The position numbers were made by a program, and so were the translations under genes. A stretch of DNA of 64,000 nt. Source: Pumilibacter muris (GTDB taxonomy: Bacteria > Bacillota > Clostridia > Christensenellales > Pumilibacteraceae). The notes under the pieces are model-generated. The model ran no database searches. It was not told the DNA's origin and was given only the letters and a program-made list of their open reading frames with translations. The stretch is from assembly GCF_943193045.1 (NCBI RefSeq), contig NZ_CALPCN010000003.1:62001-126000 (forward strand), given 5' to 3'. Below, one piece after another: positions 8,173-16,617 of this stretch. The number at the start of each line of letters is the position of its first letter. Within the stretch, counting starts at the first letter, position 1.

Positions 8173-8208
8173 TTTTCGCTGGGCTCTTTCGTTGTTTTAC
8201 GGTATTGT
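8173..8208 (+). promoter_or_regulatory. Phage promoter-like element, copy C
   Basis: TTTTCGCTGGGCTC at 8173-8186 and ACGGTATTGT at 8199-8208 with the same phasing as the other copies. The leader has a hairpin GGGTA/TGCCC where copies B and D have GGGC/GCCC: the stem is kept although its bases differ. Confidence 0.7.
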
Positions 8209-8254
8209 TTGGTTACAAAATCAAGCAAGGGTAAGCCTGCCCGAAGGAGTAAAA

Positions 8255-8737
8255 ATGGCTACGGAAAATAAAGTACAAGCAACCCTGAAAAGCGCAATCG
8301 GATTCTATATCGGCGATGTATGCTATGCAATGTCCGACGATGACTACGACGGCGAATGGCACAATGAAGACTATACCGACTTCGAAGGCGCACACGAACT
8401 GCGCGGACACAAATTCGCGATCGGCGGAACGGCATACGGAGACGGCGAGTACGAAGACCAATTCGGACATCGCTACGGTGCCGATTCGGGAACGATAGGC
8501 ATCCTACCGTATGAGCTTTGCGAAAACAAAAATCCATACGAGCTCGACAAGCTCGGACGATTCGTAAGAGCGACAAGCGCAACATTCACCGCCGAAGACG
8601 GCGAGTTCGATATAGAAGTCGGCTCCGAATGCTACCACATAAGTACGAACGATGATGAGTGTGATGATGAGGAGGACTACTACGACGATGAGTATGATGG
8701 CGATGAAGACGAAGAGGACGATGAAGACTACGATTAA
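8255..8737 (+). CDS. Hypothetical phage protein with very acidic C-terminal tail
   Basis: A 160-aa product beginning at ATG 8255 after GAAGGAG. The first about 125 residues are Gly/Tyr/Asp-rich and likely beta-structured; the last about 35 are almost entirely Asp, Glu and Tyr. No family recognised. It is the first gene after promoter-like copy C and precedes the ParB-methylase gene. Long acidic tails are seen in DNA-mimic and nucleic-acid-competing proteins, but nothing else here supports such a role. Confidence 0.65.
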   Translation: MATENKVQATLKSAIGFYIGDVCYAMSDDDYDGEWHNEDYTDFEGAHELRGHKFAIGGTAYGDGEYEDQFGHRYGADSGTIGILPYELCENKNPYELDKLGRFVRATSATFTAEDGEFDIEVGSECYHISTNDDECDDEEDYYDDEYDGDEDEEDDEDYD

Positions 8738-8752
8738 AGGGTAAAACCGCGA

Positions 8753-8773
8753 CCGCTCCGAATGGGGCGGTTT
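8753..8773 (+). terminator. Weak terminator-like hairpin
   Basis: Stem CCGCTCC with GGGGCGG (one G-U), four-base loop, then TTTAAATTTT. It lies between the acidic-tail gene and the ParB-methylase gene. Confidence 0.35.
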
Positions 8774-8795
8774 AAATTTTGAAAAGGAGAGCGTA

Positions 8796-10133
8796 ATGCA
8801 AATCGAAAAGAAAAAAGTTGACGACCTAAAAGCCGCCGCCTATAATCCGCGCAAAGACCTGCAACCGGGCGACGCAGAATACGAAAAACTCAAGCGGAGC
8901 ATTTTGGAGTTCGGCTATGTCGAGCCCGTCATTTGGAATAAGCGCACAGGCATAGTGGTGGGTGGACACCAACGGCTCAAAGTGATGAAAGACCTCGGCT
9001 ACACCGAAGTCGACTGTGTTATTGTAGACCTCGACGAGAGCAAAGAAAAGGCGCTCAATATCGCGCTCAATAAAATCAGCGGCGAATGGAACAATGACCT
9101 CCTTGCCGACCTTTTGCGCGACTTGGACGGGAGCGGCTATGACATAACGCTGACAGGTTTCGACCTTGCCGAAGCGCAAGAATTGTTCGGTAGCGGTAGT
9201 ATGGAAAACGTCCACGAAGATGACTTTGATGCAGAGTCGGCTCTCGCGGAAACAAGCGATTGTAAGACCGTTTCGGGCGATTTGTGGCACTTGGGCGAAC
9301 ATAGGCTACTGTGCGGCGATTGTACGCAAATCGAGGACGTGCGGCGCGTTTTGGACGGCAAGGCGGCGGACGTGATGGTTACCGATCCGCCGTATAACGT
9401 CGATTACGGCTCGGCAATAGTAGGAAAAAATCAGTCGAAGTCGAGAGGAAACAGCAACATCGCCAACGACAATCTTTCGGATGACGAGTTTTATCAGTTC
9501 TTGTTGGCATTTTACAAGGCCGCGGAAAGCGGACTGAAAAAGGGTGCGCCCGTTTATGTGTTCCACAGCACAAAGGAAACGGTCAACTTTACGAAAGCGA
9601 TGGTCGATGCGGGCTTCAAATATGCGCAAACGCTCGTGTGGTATAAAAACCACTTTACGCTCGGAAGGCAAGACTATCAGTGGATACATGAGCCTATACT
9701 CTACGGATGGAAGGAAGGCGCGGGGCATTACTTTCTGGACGACCGAACGCAACCGACCGTGTACGAAGACTTGCGGCTTGCCGTGAAAAAGATGGGCAAA
9801 GCCGAACTCGTCGAACTATTGGAGAAAATACTCGAAAAGCCGACGACCGTTGTTAAAGACAATAAGCCGAGCAAGTCCCCCGATCATCCGACGATGAAGC
9901 CGATAACGCTATGTGCGAAACTCATCTTCAACAGCAGCCACGAAGGGGATACTGTGTTCGAGCCGTTTTGCGGCAGTGGAAGTACACTCATTGCCGCCGC
10001 CCAGCTCGACCGCAAATGTTGCGCCATAGAATTGGAGCCGCGCTATTGCGACGTGGTCGTTCGGCGATACAAAGAACAGTATCCCGACGCCGAGATAAAA
10101 CATATCCGCGACAGTGTGGAAATCTTCGATTAA
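8796..10133 (+). CDS. ParB-like domain fused to DNA methyltransferase
   Basis: A 445-aa phage modification protein. Residues 1 to about 135 form a ParB/Srx-type domain (YNPRKDL, VGGHQRLKVM). A class-beta amino-methyltransferase follows: motif IV TDPPYNVDY near residue 192 and motif I FEPFCGSGST near 390. This fusion is common in tailed phages, where it methylates adenine or cytosine amino groups in phage or host DNA. It starts with ATG after AAGGAGAG and runs to promoter-like copy D. With the methylase at the left edge and metK it forms a set of three SAM-related genes. Confidence 0.92.
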   Translation: MQIEKKKVDDLKAAAYNPRKDLQPGDAEYEKLKRSILEFGYVEPVIWNKRTGIVVGGHQRLKVMKDLGYTEVDCVIVDLDESKEKALNIALNKISGEWNNDLLADLLRDLDGSGYDITLTGFDLAEAQELFGSGSMENVHEDDFDAESALAETSDCKTVSGDLWHLGEHRLLCGDCTQIEDVRRVLDGKAADVMVTDPPYNVDYGSAIVGKNQSKSRGNSNIANDNLSDDEFYQFLLAFYKAAESGLKKGAPVYVFHSTKETVNFTKAMVDAGFKYAQTLVWYKNHFTLGRQDYQWIHEPILYGWKEGAGHYFLDDRTQPTVYEDLRLAVKKMGKAELVELLEKILEKPTTVVKDNKPSKSPDHPTMKPITLCAKLIFNSSHEGDTVFEPFCGSGSTLIAAAQLDRKCCAIELEPRYCDVVVRRYKEQYPDAEIKHIRDSVEIFD

Positions 10134-10196
10134 ACCCCTCGAATTCGAGTACATTAGACGTAAAATTCTTTGAAAAAGTTTCGTTTTTTAGGCGTG

Positions 10197-10231
10197 TTTC
10201 GCTGGGCTCTTTCGCGTGAGCACGGTATACT
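10197..10231 (+). promoter_or_regulatory. Phage promoter-like element, copy D
   Basis: TTTCGCTGGGCTC at 10197-10209 and ACGGTATACT at 10222-10231 (a near-consensus -10, TATACT). It is preceded by ATTCTTTGAAAAAGTTTCG and followed by the same leader and GGGC/GCCC hairpin as copy B. Confidence 0.7.
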
Positions 10232-10276
10232 TTGGTTACAAAATTAAGCAAGGGCAACCGCCCGAAGGAGTCAAAA

Positions 10277-10483
10277 ATGGAAACCAAAATAACCAAAGCA
10301 ACGGAGAGAAAACTCGTCAAGATCGCGCAACAGGAAATCCCCGCACTCGAAAGCCGAGCCGGCCTCGAACAGCAAATGAGCGACAGCCTCGACTTTATCG
10401 ATGGCATCGCGGTATGGGAAATCAAGGCGGCGCTCATAGCCGCATACAATCTGGGACGGGCGGCGGCCAAAGAGGGGAAATAA
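10277..10483 (+). CDS. Small phage protein resembling DUF6900
   Basis: A 68-aa helical protein starting at ATG 10277 after GAAGGAG. The segment SDSLDFIDGIAVWEIKAAL with downstream AAYNLGRAA resembles the small DUF6900 proteins of mobile elements (from memory, not searched). Role unknown. First gene after promoter-like copy D; the next gene starts two bases after its stop. Confidence 0.55.
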   Translation: METKITKATERKLVKIAQQEIPALESRAGLEQQMSDSLDFIDGIAVWEIKAALIAAYNLGRAAAKEGK

Positions 10484-10484
10484 A

Positions 10485-10802
10485 ATGGAAAAGCAAGAAC
10501 GCACGGCAATCGAGAAAAGGCTGTTCCGCACTCTTAAGAATTATATGCACGGCTATCACAGCAATGCGACCGAGAAAGAAAAAGAAGCCTACGATGCAAA
10601 GGTTGAGCAACTCAAAGCAAGGATACTCGATGATGTGGAACACGCTCCCGAAATCATCGCCGAAGAGTTCGCGGCGCATCAAGCCAAGATGTATCGAGCG
10701 CAAATGAGCGGAGAGTACGCAACGCTCAAATGTAACGCCGAATGGAAAGCAATAGACAACGTGTATATGGCACTCATTGACAGCAAGCCATTCAAAGAAT
10801 AA
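10485..10802 (+). CDS. Hypothetical phage protein, 105 aa
   Basis: Predicted mostly helical and highly charged, with no recognised motif. It lies between the DUF6900-like gene and the portal gene, with a terminator-like hairpin at 10830-10854 after it. The place of a small terminase or head accessory gene is near here, but the sequence does not support naming it. Confidence 0.55.
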   Translation: MEKQERTAIEKRLFRTLKNYMHGYHSNATEKEKEAYDAKVEQLKARILDDVEHAPEIIAEEFAAHQAKMYRAQMSGEYATLKCNAEWKAIDNVYMALIDSKPFKE

Positions 10803-10829
10803 AAAGCATAGCAAAATATCGAAAAACCG

Positions 10830-10854
10830 AAACCGTCCGACCGGGCGGTTTTAT
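10830..10854 (+). terminator. Terminator-like hairpin before the portal gene
   Basis: Ten-base stem (AAACCGTCCG with CGGGCGGTTT, one G-U), a very short loop and TTTTAT. The tight loop makes it a moderate candidate. Confidence 0.45.
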
Positions 10855-10875
10855 CATTTCAAAAACGGAGGGAGT

Positions 10876-12123
10876 ATGGGATTATTCGGTCGAAGTCGGG
10901 ATGCGCCAAAAAAGGAAAAGCGCAACGCACCGAGCAAAGAAATGCAGGAATTTATTCGCGGCGTGGACGTGGATATGGGCGGCGGCTCGGCGAGCGGTGT
11001 GCGCGTGGACGAACTCCGCGCTATGCAAACAAGTGCGGTGTACGCTTGCGTAAAGATACTTGCAGAAACGGTGGCGAGTCTGCCGTTGCACTTATATAAA
11101 AAAGGAAAAAACGGCAAAAACGAAACGGCGGAGCAACATCCGCTTTTTTCGTGTTTGTACGAATCGCCGAATGAAGAGATGACGAGCTTCGAGTTCCGCG
11201 AAACGATGATGACATCGCTGTTATTGTGGGGCAACGCTTATGCGCGAAAGATACGCAAGAACGGACACGTCACCGAACTGTGGTACTTAAAGCCGAATCT
11301 AATGACGGTCGAGCGTGACAGCCAAACGGGAAGGATAAAGTACACATACTCCGACGATATAAAGAATCAAACATTCGTATATTCGCCCGATCAGGTGTTC
11401 CACGTCAAAGGTTTGTCTATCGACGGGGTACTCGGACTGAGCCCTATTGCGCAAGCACGTGAGGCTGTCGGACTGTCGCTCGCCACCGAGCAGTACGGCG
11501 CAAAGTTCTTTGGTAACGGAGCGCGACCGGGCGGTGTTCTCGAACATCCCGGCATTCTGAAAGACCCAGAGAAACTGCGAGAGTCGTGGAACAAGGTGTA
11601 TCAGGGGACGCGGAACAGCCATAAGGTGGCGGTACTCGAAGAAGGGATGAAATACCACACGATAGGCATTGCGCCCGAAGACGCACAGTTTCTCGAAACG
11701 CGCAAGTACCAAGTCAACGAAATATGCCGCATCTTCCGTGTTCCGCCGCACCTTGTCGGCGATTTGGACAGAGCGACGTTCAGCAACATAGAACATCAAT
11801 CCATAGAGTTCGTTCAGCACACGGTACGTCCGTGGCTTGTACGGTGGGAACAAAGCATAAGCCGCCAACTCCTCGACGAGAAAGAGCGGCTTTTGTATTT
11901 TGCAAAGTTCAATGTGGACGGACTGTTGCGCGGCGATTACAAGTCGAGAATGGAAGGTTATGCGGTAGGGCGGCAAAACGGATGGCTGTCCATAAACGAC
12001 ATACGACGCTTGGAAGATATGCCGCTCGTGCCTGCCGAAAAAGGCGGCGATGAGTACCTTGTCAACGGCAACATGATAACTGCCAATCAACCGAAACAAA
12101 AAGAAGGAGGTAACGATGAATAG
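10876..12123 (+). CDS. HK97-type portal protein
   Basis: A 415-aa dodecameric portal through which DNA enters the head. N-terminal MGLFGRS followed by VYACVKILAETVASLPLHLY is the standard opening of Phage_portal family proteins; GNAYARKIR and FRVPPHLVGDL also match the family. ATG 10876 is chosen for its GGAGGGAG ribosome site. The stop overlaps the protease start by eight bases. Confidence 0.93.
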   Translation: MGLFGRSRDAPKKEKRNAPSKEMQEFIRGVDVDMGGGSASGVRVDELRAMQTSAVYACVKILAETVASLPLHLYKKGKNGKNETAEQHPLFSCLYESPNEEMTSFEFRETMMTSLLLWGNAYARKIRKNGHVTELWYLKPNLMTVERDSQTGRIKYTYSDDIKNQTFVYSPDQVFHVKGLSIDGVLGLSPIAQAREAVGLSLATEQYGAKFFGNGARPGGVLEHPGILKDPEKLRESWNKVYQGTRNSHKVAVLEEGMKYHTIGIAPEDAQFLETRKYQVNEICRIFRVPPHLVGDLDRATFSNIEHQSIEFVQHTVRPWLVRWEQSISRQLLDEKERLLYFAKFNVDGLLRGDYKSRMEGYAVGRQNGWLSINDIRRLEDMPLVPAEKGGDEYLVNGNMITANQPKQKEGGNDE

Positions 12124-12757
12124 CAAAAAGGAATTGCGAATGCTCCCGATGAAGGAATTGCGCATCGCGGATGTCGACGGCGGCGGTCTGGTCATAGAAG
12201 GACACGCCGCTGTGTTCGACTCGTGGTCGGAAACGCTCGGAGGGATATTCCCGTTTAAGGAAGTGGTGCGAAAAGGCGCGTTCAACGAAAGCATCGGCAA
12301 AGACGATATCCGCGCTCTTTTCAATCACGATCCGAACTATGTGCTTGGGCGTAACCGCGCGGGTACGCTCGAACTCGTGGAAGACGAAATCGGCTTGCGC
12401 GTTCGCATAACGCCGCCCGATACGAGCTGGGCAAAGGACGTTGTTACGAGCATTCGGCGCGGCGATATAACGCAAATGTCCATCGGCTTTGTCGTGTTAA
12501 ACGATAAGTGGTCCACCGATGACGGAATGGATGTGCGCGAAATTCGCAAGGTGCAACTGTTCGATGTGAGTCCCGTCACGTTCCCGGCATACACGGAAAC
12601 CGACGTCGGTGTTCGCGCTATGCAGGAATACGACGGGTACAAAGCCGAACAGCGCAGCAAAGCGGAAGAAACGGAAAAGGCGGCGGAACTCGCCGCCAAA
12701 AGAGCCAAAGAACAAGCAAAGCTCGAAAATCTGAAAACCAAATTCAAAAATATTTAA
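12116..12757 (+). CDS. HK97 prohead protease
   Basis: A 213-aa head maturation serine protease (peptidase U35/S78). The family pattern is visible: GHAAVFDSWSE, then the active-site region ALFNHDPNYVLGR (His) and QMSIGF (Ser). The C-terminal about 45 residues are a Lys/Glu/Ala coiled coil. It follows the portal and precedes the capsid, the canonical order; it trims the capsid N-terminal scaffold after assembly. Confidence 0.92.
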   Translation: MNSKKELRMLPMKELRIADVDGGGLVIEGHAAVFDSWSETLGGIFPFKEVVRKGAFNESIGKDDIRALFNHDPNYVLGRNRAGTLELVEDEIGLRVRITPPDTSWAKDVVTSIRRGDITQMSIGFVVLNDKWSTDDGMDVREIRKVQLFDVSPVTFPAYTETDVGVRAMQEYDGYKAEQRSKAEETEKAAELAAKRAKEQAKLENLKTKFKNI

Positions 12758-12775
12758 TCGGAGGTTAATCAATAA

Positions 12776-14065
12776 ATGAACATCAAGAAAATTCTTGAAA
12801 TGAAGGCAAAGCGCGAGGATGCGCGGCTCAAAGCAATGGCGGTACTCAACAAAGCGGACGCCGAAGACCGCTTTTTGACCGACGACGAACAAAAGGAAAT
12901 CGACAAATACGAATCGGAAATCCGCGCGTGGGACGAGAGCATCGCAAGAGTGGAAAAAATGCTTGCCATCGAGCCCGAAGACAGGGCGGCGGAAAAACCC
13001 GAAGTCAAGCCGACGCCGAATAAGAGCGGAGAAGAAAAACGGTTTGCCACGTTCGGCGAACAACTTCTTGCGGCGTACCGCGCGGCGATGCCGGGCGGTG
13101 TGACCGATGAGCGTCTTTCCACCAGAGCGGCAAGCGGACTCAACGAAACCACGCCCTCGGACGGCGGATTCCTCGTTCAGCAGGACTTTGTGACCGAACT
13201 GCTCAAGCGCACCTACGAGACGGGCATTCTCGCAAGCAAGGCGAAGAAAATCCCCATTTCGACCAATGCGAACGGACTCAAAATCAACGCCGTGGACGAA
13301 GACAGTCGCGGAAACGGCAGTCGTTGGGGCGGCGTTCAAGCGTTCTGGGAGTCCGAAGCGGACGAGCATACGGGCAGCAAGCCGAAGTTCCGTCAACTCG
13401 ATTTGTCGCTGAAAAAGCTCACGGGGCTGTGTTACGCGACCGATGAACTGTTGCAGGATGCGGCGGCACTCGAATCGGTCATTCGCCAAGCATTTGCCGA
13501 AGAGTTCGGATTCAAGATCGACGACGCCATTCTGGACGGCAGCGGCGAAGGACAGCCGCTCGGCATTCTCAAAAGCGGTGCGCTTGTAAAAGTCGAAAAA
13601 GAGAAAGACCAGTCCGCCGTCGTGACGGTAGAAAATATCGTCAAGATGTGGAATCGGCTGTGGTCGAAATCGCGGTCGAGCGCGGTGTGGTATATCAACC
13701 AAGAGATCGAGCCGTACCTGTACACGCTCAAACTCGGAGATAAACCCGTGTACATCCCGGCAGGCGGCATTTCCGAAAAGCCTTACGCCACGATATTCGG
13801 CAGACCCGTCGTGCCGCTCGAACAGTGCAATGCGCCGGGCGAAGTCGGAGATATCGTGCTCGCGGACATCGGACAGTACCTTCTCATCGACAAGGGCGGC
13901 GTGAAAGCGGCAAGTTCCATACACGTCCGCTTCCTGTACGACGAGAACGTGTTCCGCTTTATTTATCGCGTGGACGGCAAGCCTATTTGGAACAAACCGC
14001 TTGCGCCATACAAAGGCAAAGCCACGGTTTCGCCGTTTGTTACGCTCGACAAACGCGGTGCATAG
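12776..14065 (+). CDS. HK97-fold major capsid protein
   Basis: A 429-aa capsid precursor. The first about 110 residues are a highly charged coiled coil that acts as an internal scaffolding (delta) domain in this family. The body begins with ASGLNETTPSDGGFLVQQDF, followed by the HK97 core with LTGLCYATDELLQD and GEGQPLGIL. ATG 12776 follows GGAGG by about eleven bases. Cleavage by the adjacent protease is expected between the two parts. Confidence 0.93.
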   Translation: MNIKKILEMKAKREDARLKAMAVLNKADAEDRFLTDDEQKEIDKYESEIRAWDESIARVEKMLAIEPEDRAAEKPEVKPTPNKSGEEKRFATFGEQLLAAYRAAMPGGVTDERLSTRAASGLNETTPSDGGFLVQQDFVTELLKRTYETGILASKAKKIPISTNANGLKINAVDEDSRGNGSRWGGVQAFWESEADEHTGSKPKFRQLDLSLKKLTGLCYATDELLQDAAALESVIRQAFAEEFGFKIDDAILDGSGEGQPLGILKSGALVKVEKEKDQSAVVTVENIVKMWNRLWSKSRSSAVWYINQEIEPYLYTLKLGDKPVYIPAGGISEKPYATIFGRPVVPLEQCNAPGEVGDIVLADIGQYLLIDKGGVKAASSIHVRFLYDENVFRFIYRVDGKPIWNKPLAPYKGKATVSPFVTLDKRGA

Positions 14066-14083
14066 CGTAAAGGCGGTGGGCGC

Positions 14084-14374
14084 GTGATAAGTTTACAGGA
14101 AACAAAGGAATTCCTCCGTGTGGACGACGATACCGAAGACGCGCTCATTTCCTCGCTTATCGTAACGGCAAAGGTATTGGTCGAAGACGTATTGCGAAGA
14201 CCGCTTGCGGACTTCGACCGAATACCAGAGCCGATACACCAAGCAATGCTCATCGTAACCGCGACGCTGTACGAAGAGCGGCAAGTATCGAAGGATAAAT
14301 CGGGTGTGTCCGTTACGGACACGCTCGATATGATCCGACGAATGTTGTTTGCGTACCGCAAGGGAGCGTTCTGA
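14084..14374 (+). CDS. Head-tail connector (gp6-like)
   Basis: A 96-aa helical adaptor with the family opening ISLQETKEFLRVDDDTEDAL and a downstream Leu/Val helix. GTG start; a G/A-rich ribosome site is present but weak. It lies directly after the capsid and overlaps the next gene by one base, matching HK97-type connector genes. Confidence 0.85.
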   Translation: MISLQETKEFLRVDDDTEDALISSLIVTAKVLVEDVLRRPLADFDRIPEPIHQAMLIVTATLYEERQVSKDKSGVSVTDTLDMIRRMLFAYRKGAF

Positions 14375-14823
14375 TGAGAATAGGAAAACTCAACCGCCGA
14401 GTGGAAATTCTCGAATTCATAACACGCCGCGACGAATACGGCGGCGAAGTTGGCGAGTGGAAGGACGTTAAAACGGTTTGGGCGAACATTGTGACCGTAA
14501 GCGGCACGGAGCAACTTGTTTCGCAACAAGTGACTGCGGAGGCGGTAGCGAAAATAACAATGCGGTTTTTGCCGTGGTTGACAGTATTGCACCGCATTCG
14601 TTACGGCAAAAAACTGTACGAAATAGTAGGTGCGATTGACGCGGATACGGCGCACACGGAAACTATAATCAACTGCAAGGAGAGGGTAAACGATGGGCTA
14701 CAGTGCAAAACAGCGAAAAGTCAAGACGACGGTGGAGGGTGCGGATGCGCTTGTAAAAGATCTGAAAGCAATGGAGGAAGCGGCGGCGGATGCGCTGATG
14801 GCGGCGGCGAAAGCGGGCGGTAA
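14374..14823 (+). CDS. Head closure protein with a frame-overlapping C-terminal extension
   Basis: The first about 105 residues match phage head-tail joining proteins (MRIGKLNRRVEILEF, then GEVGEWKDVKTVWANI). Family members normally end near the IINCKE segment. Here the frame stays open about 43 codons into the next gene, giving a Gly/Cys/Ser-rich tail that is an out-of-frame reading of the following CDS (131-base overlap). Either the tail is really made or the normal stop has been lost; the core assignment is secure. Confidence 0.8.
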   Translation: MRIGKLNRRVEILEFITRRDEYGGEVGEWKDVKTVWANIVTVSGTEQLVSQQVTAEAVAKITMRFLPWLTVLHRIRYGKKLYEIVGAIDADTAHTETIINCKERVNDGLQCKTAKSQDDGGGCGCACKRSESNGGSGGGCADGGGESGR

Positions 14824-15094
14824 AATCGCACTCGAAGATGCCAAGCGTAACTGTCCCGTGGATACGGGCGCACTCAAACAAAGCCTGCATTTGACCGAAG
14901 GCAAAGCGACGGCGGTAAAAGCGACCGTGCAAGTCGACTACGATAAATCGCTCAAATACGGTACGCACGTCGAACTTGGCAGCCGAAACCGTCCCGCCAA
15001 TCCGTTTATGCGTAACGCCGTTGACGATAACCAAAACAAAATCAACGACGCTATCACGGCGGAACTGTCGAAAGCGGTAGGTCGCAAGATATGA
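14693..15094 (+). CDS. HK97 gp10-like tail completion protein
   Basis: A 133-aa protein with the gp10 pattern: ANA-like helices, then CPVDTGALKQSLH and VELGSRNRPANPFMRNAV. It joins the tail to the head in siphoviruses. ATG with GGAGAGGG upstream. It overlaps the open tail of the head-closure gene and the start of the next gene by four bases. Confidence 0.87.
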   Translation: MGYSAKQRKVKTTVEGADALVKDLKAMEEAAADALMAAAKAGGKIALEDAKRNCPVDTGALKQSLHLTEGKATAVKATVQVDYDKSLKYGTHVELGSRNRPANPFMRNAVDDNQNKINDAITAELSKAVGRKI

Positions 15095-15501
15095 AAGATA
15101 TTTGCCAAGCGGTTTATGAGTATCTGTGTTCGAGAAAAGAAATTACGGCTCGCGTCAAGGACAGGATATATCCCATAATCTTGCCGCAGTCCGCTCCGCT
15201 CCCGGCAATCGTGTATGCGCCAGTGCTTGCCAACTACGACAGCGCATTGCAAGGCGATACAGGCTATGTGCGGCAAACGGTGCAGTTTGTCAGCCACGAT
15301 ACGACATACAAGAAAACGCGCGAACTCTCGCGGCTCATAAAGAAAGCATTGCAAGATTACAAAGGGGATATGTGCGGACTGAACATTCAAGCCGTGTTCA
15401 TCAAATCCGACTACGAGTATAACGGAAACACGGCACTCAAATTCGATACCGAGGAATACATGTCGAGCATCGAATTCGAGATACATTTCAACGAAAAATA
15501 A
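15091..15501 (+). CDS. DUF3168-type tail terminator-like protein
   Basis: A 136-aa protein with the opening AVYEYLCSRKEITARVKDRI followed by the PAIVY segment, typical of DUF3168 tail proteins that cap the tail tube. The gene order gp10-DUF3168-major tail is conserved in this phage class. Starts at an ATG overlapping the previous stop. Confidence 0.82.
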   Translation: MKDICQAVYEYLCSRKEITARVKDRIYPIILPQSAPLPAIVYAPVLANYDSALQGDTGYVRQTVQFVSHDTTYKKTRELSRLIKKALQDYKGDMCGLNIQAVFIKSDYEYNGNTALKFDTEEYMSSIEFEIHFNEK

Positions 15502-15511
15502 GGAGGTAAAT

Positions 15512-15913
15512 ATGGCGGTAGCAGGCAAAAACGGCAAAGTCGTCATAGGCACGGAAAGCGACCAAAAGGTGGTCGGCATCAAGAATTGGTCGCTCGAACT
15601 TTCGCTCGACACGCTCGAAACGACCTCGCTCGGCGACGATTGGAAGAACTATATCACGGGTCTCAAAGAGTGGTCGGCATCGAGCGAAGGCGATTACGAA
15701 GTGCCTTTGGACGGGCAAGGGCAAGCGGCTTTGCAATACGCATATCTGCACGGCACGACGGTCACTTTGAAACTGTTCGTGGACGAAAAGAACTACTACA
15801 TGGGCGAGGCGTACATCAACAGTCTTTCCATAGAAGACCCGGTCGATGACGTTGTGTCCATCAGCATCGAATGCACGGGGACGGGCGCACTGTCGTTCGA
15901 ACTCGGCGAATAG
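15512..15913 (+). CDS. Major tail tube protein
   Basis: A 133-aa all-beta protein, start MAVAGKNGKVVIG with strong GGAGG. The pattern of strands with NWSLELSLDTLETTS and the C-terminal SISIECTGTGALSF matches the tail-tube proteins of TP901/HK97-type siphophages. It lies just upstream of the two-frame tail chaperone genes, the fixed position of the major tail gene. Confidence 0.85.
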   Translation: MAVAGKNGKVVIGTESDQKVVGIKNWSLELSLDTLETTSLGDDWKNYITGLKEWSASSEGDYEVPLDGQGQAALQYAYLHGTTVTLKLFVDEKNYYMGEAYINSLSIEDPVDDVVSISIECTGTGALSFELGE

Positions 15914-15921
15914 GAGGCGAT

Positions 15922-16236
15922 ATGAAAAAGGGAATCACCATAACACTGGATAAACCGCGCACGTTGCGGTACGGAATGAATGCGCTCGCCAAGATCGAAG
16001 ACATCACGGGCAAAACGCTGATGTCGCTCGACCTCGGCAACGTCGGCATCAAAGATCTGCTCGCCATCGTATACGCAGGACTTTGTCACGAAGACAAGTC
16101 GCTGACTATCGAAAAAGTCGGCGATTTAATCGACGAGTACACCGACCTCAATACGATAGCCGAAAAGATAGGCGATGCGCTGACCGAGGCATTCGGTACG
16201 ACAAAGGCGGAGGGCGGCGGCACGGGGGAAACCTAA
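15922..16236 (+). CDS. Tail assembly chaperone (G-type)
   Basis: A 104-aa protein starting at ATG 15922 after AGGAGG, with the helical content and position (between tail tube and tape measure) of lambda gpG-type chaperones. Family members bind the tape measure during tail assembly. The frame ends at TAA 16234, next to a GGGGG run at 16224-16228 from which a -1 shift would enter the T frame. Confidence 0.8.
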   Translation: MKKGITITLDKPRTLRYGMNALAKIEDITGKTLMSLDLGNVGIKDLLAIVYAGLCHEDKSLTIEKVGDLIDEYTDLNTIAEKIGDALTEAFGTTKAEGGGTGET

Positions 16237-16544
16237 CCGCCGCTTTTGACCTATCGGCAATATTGGACCGTGCAGTCGTGCAATTCGGGCTCGATCCGCT
16301 TTTCGTAGGCGAGTATACGCCGTATGAACTGACGCTGCTTGTCAAGCAGAAACAAAAGCGCGACCAAGACGAATATGAGAATATGCTGTGTCTGTCTTGG
16401 CACGTCGAGGCGTTCGCGCGACAAAAGCGATTGCCGACGCTTGCCAAGGTTTTGCGCGATGCACGGAAAAAGCCGAAAAAGAAAGTCAGCAAAAGCGACG
16501 CCATACTCAAGGCAATGGCGGCGGAAAAAGGTATTATAATTTAA
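16223..16544 (+). CDS. T-frame extension of the tail chaperone, reached by probable -1 frameshift
   Basis: This frame has no ribosome site of its own and reads ILDRAVVQFGLDPLFVGEY, then a Lys-rich end, the gpT-like half of a G-T chaperone pair. Shifting one base back at the G run near 16224 (GGG codon sliding on GGG) would give a GT fusion of about 207 aa. The site is not the textbook lambda heptamer, so the exact slip point is an inference; the two-frame layout itself is clear. Confidence 0.7.
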
Positions 16545-16561
16545 ATAATGCGCCTAAACAC

Positions 16562-16599
16562 TTGACTATTCGCCTAAAATACGCTATAATTAGGCGAAT
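16562..16599 (+). promoter_or_regulatory. Sigma-A promoter with overlapping inverted repeat for the fic gene
   Basis: TTGACT at 16562-16567, 17-base spacer, TATAAT at 16585-16590: close to consensus. Nine-base arms ATTCGCCTA (16568-16576) and TAGGCGAAT (16591-16599) bracket the -10 and look like an operator. Unlike the surrounding tail operon, this gene can be read from a host-type promoter in the lysogen. Confidence 0.75.
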
Positions 16600-16617
16600 A
16601 AATAAGGAGATAGGCAA

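Noticed and set aside
16568-16599. Fic promoter inverted repeat as a site for the tyrosine recombinase at 33350
   Set aside because: It shares only CGCCTA/TAGGCG with the invertible repeats and no partner site is seen nearby; an operator is simpler.
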